From positions 11,925,001-11,989,000 of the forward strand of contig JARWIR010000010.1 of the NCBI GenBank assembly GCA_029959085.1: a DNA stretch of 64,000 nt, in the 5' to 3' direction. The notes beneath the pieces are model-generated. The model did not search any database, was not told the DNA's origin, and saw only the letters and a list, made by a program, of their open reading frames with translations. Both the position numbers and the translations under genes were made by a program. How positions within the stretch are numbered: position 1 is the stretch's first letter; each line of letters begins with the position of its first letter. Positions 61,389 to 64,000 of the stretch are shown in pieces. Origin of the DNA: Nemophila menziesii (lineage: Eukaryota; Streptophyta; Magnoliopsida; Boraginales; Hydrophyllaceae).

Positions 61389-63855
61389 GGTGTATTAGAT
61401 CAAGAGAAATTAACTCTTTACTACTTTCAAATTTTTTAAATCAACAACAGAGTTAGATACAAAATCCAAATTCTTAGATCATGGTCTTGCATAAAGGAAG
61501 AATCCCATCATCCTTGACATGACATTGAAGGATGCTAAATGAGAAAAATTTACCAAAAATTTTTTAGGCTGAAGTTGCATGTACTGCTTATTTGCTAAAG
61601 AAATTTGACACCACAAGTAATTTGGAGCAACTTCATCTTTGAGTTTTTGCTAGCATAGTTTATACTCGTGTTCTAGATGAAAAAAAAAGAAACTTGGTAA
61701 CCGGGGTGAAAAAATTTATTTTTACTGGTTATAATGAGGATTCAAAAGACAACTATCAGTCATCTTTGTTTTTAGCGAAGAAGAAATTTAGAGGAGGAAT
61801 GAAGAAAATTATAGTACATTGGATCAAATTGAAGTAGTAGAAGAAGAAAAAAAACCATCAAAATCGAGAGTCACCTATCATGACACTTGAACAGGTTAAA
61901 AAATCTTAAGACAAAGAAGGTCCATGTAATTCTTCTTCCCTAACAAGAAGAATGCAAAGTGTGGTAGAAATCAACACAAATATTGAAAGTTGAATTTTGT
62001 ATGTTTCTCTAATGATAATGAGCCATTATAATTTGACGAAGTTGTGAAAGCAGTATTTTGGAAGAAATAAATGGTTGAAGAAATTAGTTTAACTAGAAAA
62101 AATAATAAAATATTTGAAAATATTTTTCAAAAGGATAACGACCTATTGGGACAAATGGGTCTATTAAATAAAAAGGACAATAAATGAAGAAATTGATCAC
62201 TATAAGACAAAACTTGTTGTAAAAGAATACAAAAAAATTATGGAGTTAATTATGATGAAACTTTTGCCAATGTTGCCTCAATGGACACTGTGAAAATGTT
62301 AATATTGCTTGCAACTTATCATAAACGGAAGTTACTCTAATTAGATGTCAAATCTACATTTTAGAATGGTATACTTGAAAATAAGTATACATGGTTCAAC
62401 ATGAAGGTTTTACTCTAAATGGTAAAAAAAAGTGTATCGATTGAAAAAGGTTTTGTATGGCTTGAAGCAAGCTCCTAAGCGTGGGATTCTCGCACCGACA
62501 ATTATTTATTGATAATGGTTTTTTAAATGTCCATTGACCATGCACTTTATTCGAAGGTAGATTCTAAAGGTATAGTTTTAGTTGCATGTCTTTACGTCGA
62601 TGACTTGCGTATTACAGGATGTTGTGAATTTTTTTTTTGTTCAATTCAAACAAGCCATATTCTAGGAATATAAAATGATAGACTCTGAACTTATGTAATT
62701 TTTCTTGGGTATCAAATTAAATTAACAAGAAGGTACAAAATGGTATGCACGAAACCAGTTGAGAAATTCAAAATAGTAAAATACAATCATGTGGAATCTT
62801 TGATGTCACCTAGTTTGAAAATGGCATAACAAGATGAAGGAAAATGTGTAAATTTCATACTTTTTAAAATTTAATTAGAAGTTTTCGGTACCTCACAATC
62901 ACAAGGCAAAATATTGTTTATTTGGTTACTTTGTTGAGTCATTATGTGGAAGCGTAGGAAGTGTCTCATTGGCTTGTCGAGAAAAGGATTTTAAGTACAT
63001 CAAACGTACTGTAAATTTTGGTCTATATAATCTTGATCAAGAAGATGCTATATTTTTTTTTCTAGTGATAAAGGAGGTGATCAATATGAAAGAAAAGGAC
63101 TAAGTGGGTACGTATTTTTTTTAGGTTTACTGCATTTATGTGAATTTCAAAGAAATAAAGTGTGGTTGCTATGTCGTCTTGTGAGGCTAAATATGTTGCA
63201 TTATCTTCAATAGTTCGTAAAGTAATATGGTTGAGGAAGTTGATAAGATAATTAAATGATGAACAGAAAGATATGATTATTATTTATATGGATAAGCGAT
63301 CGAGTTATCCAAAAATTCGATACAAACAGATTAAGCAAGCATATTGATCATAAGTTTATTTCTTAAGTGATCACATGAAAGTGAAGACGATAATGTTGGA
63401 GTATTGTAGTACTTTGGAGCATGTTGTAGATAATTAAGATTGATGCTCAGTGTGAAGATTATTTTGGTTTGAGGAGGGGTGTTTAAATGATTAAAAACCA
63501 AATAAGTTTAATTTCTTGTGATTCTTAAATATACAGTGTAAATTCATGATTTTGGGAAGAAAAAAAGATCAAATGAATATACAAGACGAATCTTGAAAAA
63601 CAATGAATTTAGTGTTGTGTCGTGTAATATATCAATACTATAATTAATTTTTATCAAGTATCTACTAGTATAAATATGTAGCATTTTATTTGTAATTCAT
63701 ATATAATAAAAGTGAATAAAAGAATATGAGAGAAAAATGAGATAGATTCTCCTTTTGTAAAAGGTGGTAACCTATACAAGATTTCTTGTAAAATACAAGT
63801 ATAGTATTTAAGTAATATTGATTGTGTTATAGTTTTCAGTATATTGGGACCAAGA
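61389..63855 (+). mobile_element. Copia relic spanning the U7/U8 junction
   Basis: Integrase piece from 61389 with an internal loss near 61630, RT with LYVDDLRIT near 62591-62617, LTR 63480-63855 with TATAAATA near 63669. Confidence 0.85.
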
Positions 63856-64000
63856 TTGATTTTGTCTTGAATATGGATTTTGGAACCGAATACCATACGA
63901 GGGATTTAGAACGGAATTGATTGTTAAACATTGGTGCAAGAAAGCTACATTATATTTTTATTCAACGTCTAGCCTAAATTTCTCAAGGTGATCAACACCT
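61902..64000 (+). repeat. Tandem array unit U8, cut by the window end
   Basis: RT/RNase H 61902-63479, LTR 63480-63855, then the first part of the SPEAR-like fragment (63911-64000, - strand). The array clearly continues beyond the window. Confidence 0.92.

Larger units (their letters stand above)
56219..61901 (+). repeat. Tandem array unit U7
   Basis: Full unit of the U5/U8 type. A substitution near 57464 turns the TGTGGATTTC of other units into TGTGAATTTC, also seen in U8. The following integrase piece has lost part of the segment before AGTTTATACTC (near 61630). Confidence 0.92.

Noticed and set aside
1..64000. tRNA or small structured RNA genes
   Set aside because: None could be supported; the only tRNA-related sequence is the primer-binding site at 20683-20694.

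Overview
The window looks like nuclear DNA of a flowering plant, probably a eudicot. It is AT-rich. Its genes have GT-AG introns. It holds Ty1/copia, LINE and CACTA relics, a plastid 16S rRNA fragment, and pieces of plant gene families (ULTRAPETALA, SPEAR/SPOROCYTELESS-like, ELF7/PAF1, NAP1, a WDR75-like WD40 protein). No species is claimed. All families were assigned by reading translations against remembered family motifs; no search was run.

The backbone is a head-to-tail array of a roughly 5.7-kb unit. I call the copies U1 (1-5335), U2 (20740-26450), U3 (26451-32217), U4 (32218-37916), U5 (37917-43478), U6 (start only, 43479-43945), the tail of a unit at 55592-56218, U7 (56219-61901) and U8 (61902 to the end). 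Each full unit holds, left to right: a decayed copia RT/RNase H region on +, a 376-bp copia 3' LTR on +, a 5' fragment of a SPEAR-type repressor gene on -, the first two coding exons of an ULTRAPETALA-like (SAND domain) gene on -, and a piece of copia integrase that runs into the next unit. The ULT exons join in frame and give a 108-residue reading frame in U1 and U3. U2, U4, U5 and U7 each carry a different disabling lesion.

Two foreign blocks interrupt the array. Block 1 (about 5336-20290) contains same-strand fragments of a WDR75-like gene, two families of roughly 30-bp minisatellites, an inverted-repeat element, a plastid rrn16 insertion and a 5.4-kb CACTA-like element (12839-18249). That element carries fragments of NAP1, an unidentified gene and ELF7/PAF1. 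It sits between two nearly identical 754-bp direct copies of the WDR75-like sequence, as expected from a transposition-coupled tandem duplication.

Block 2 (about 43946-55591) contains a second copia element, a LINE relic, the one plausibly intact ordinary gene of the window (a four-exon SPEAR-like repressor at 51115-52928, - strand, with two duplicated internal exons) and a CACTA transposase relic. The SPEAR gene is a relative of the fragment carried in every array unit. Transcription from the unit LTRs would run antisense to both the SPEAR fragment and the ULT exons, so the array is a candidate source of regulatory small RNA; this last point is inference.
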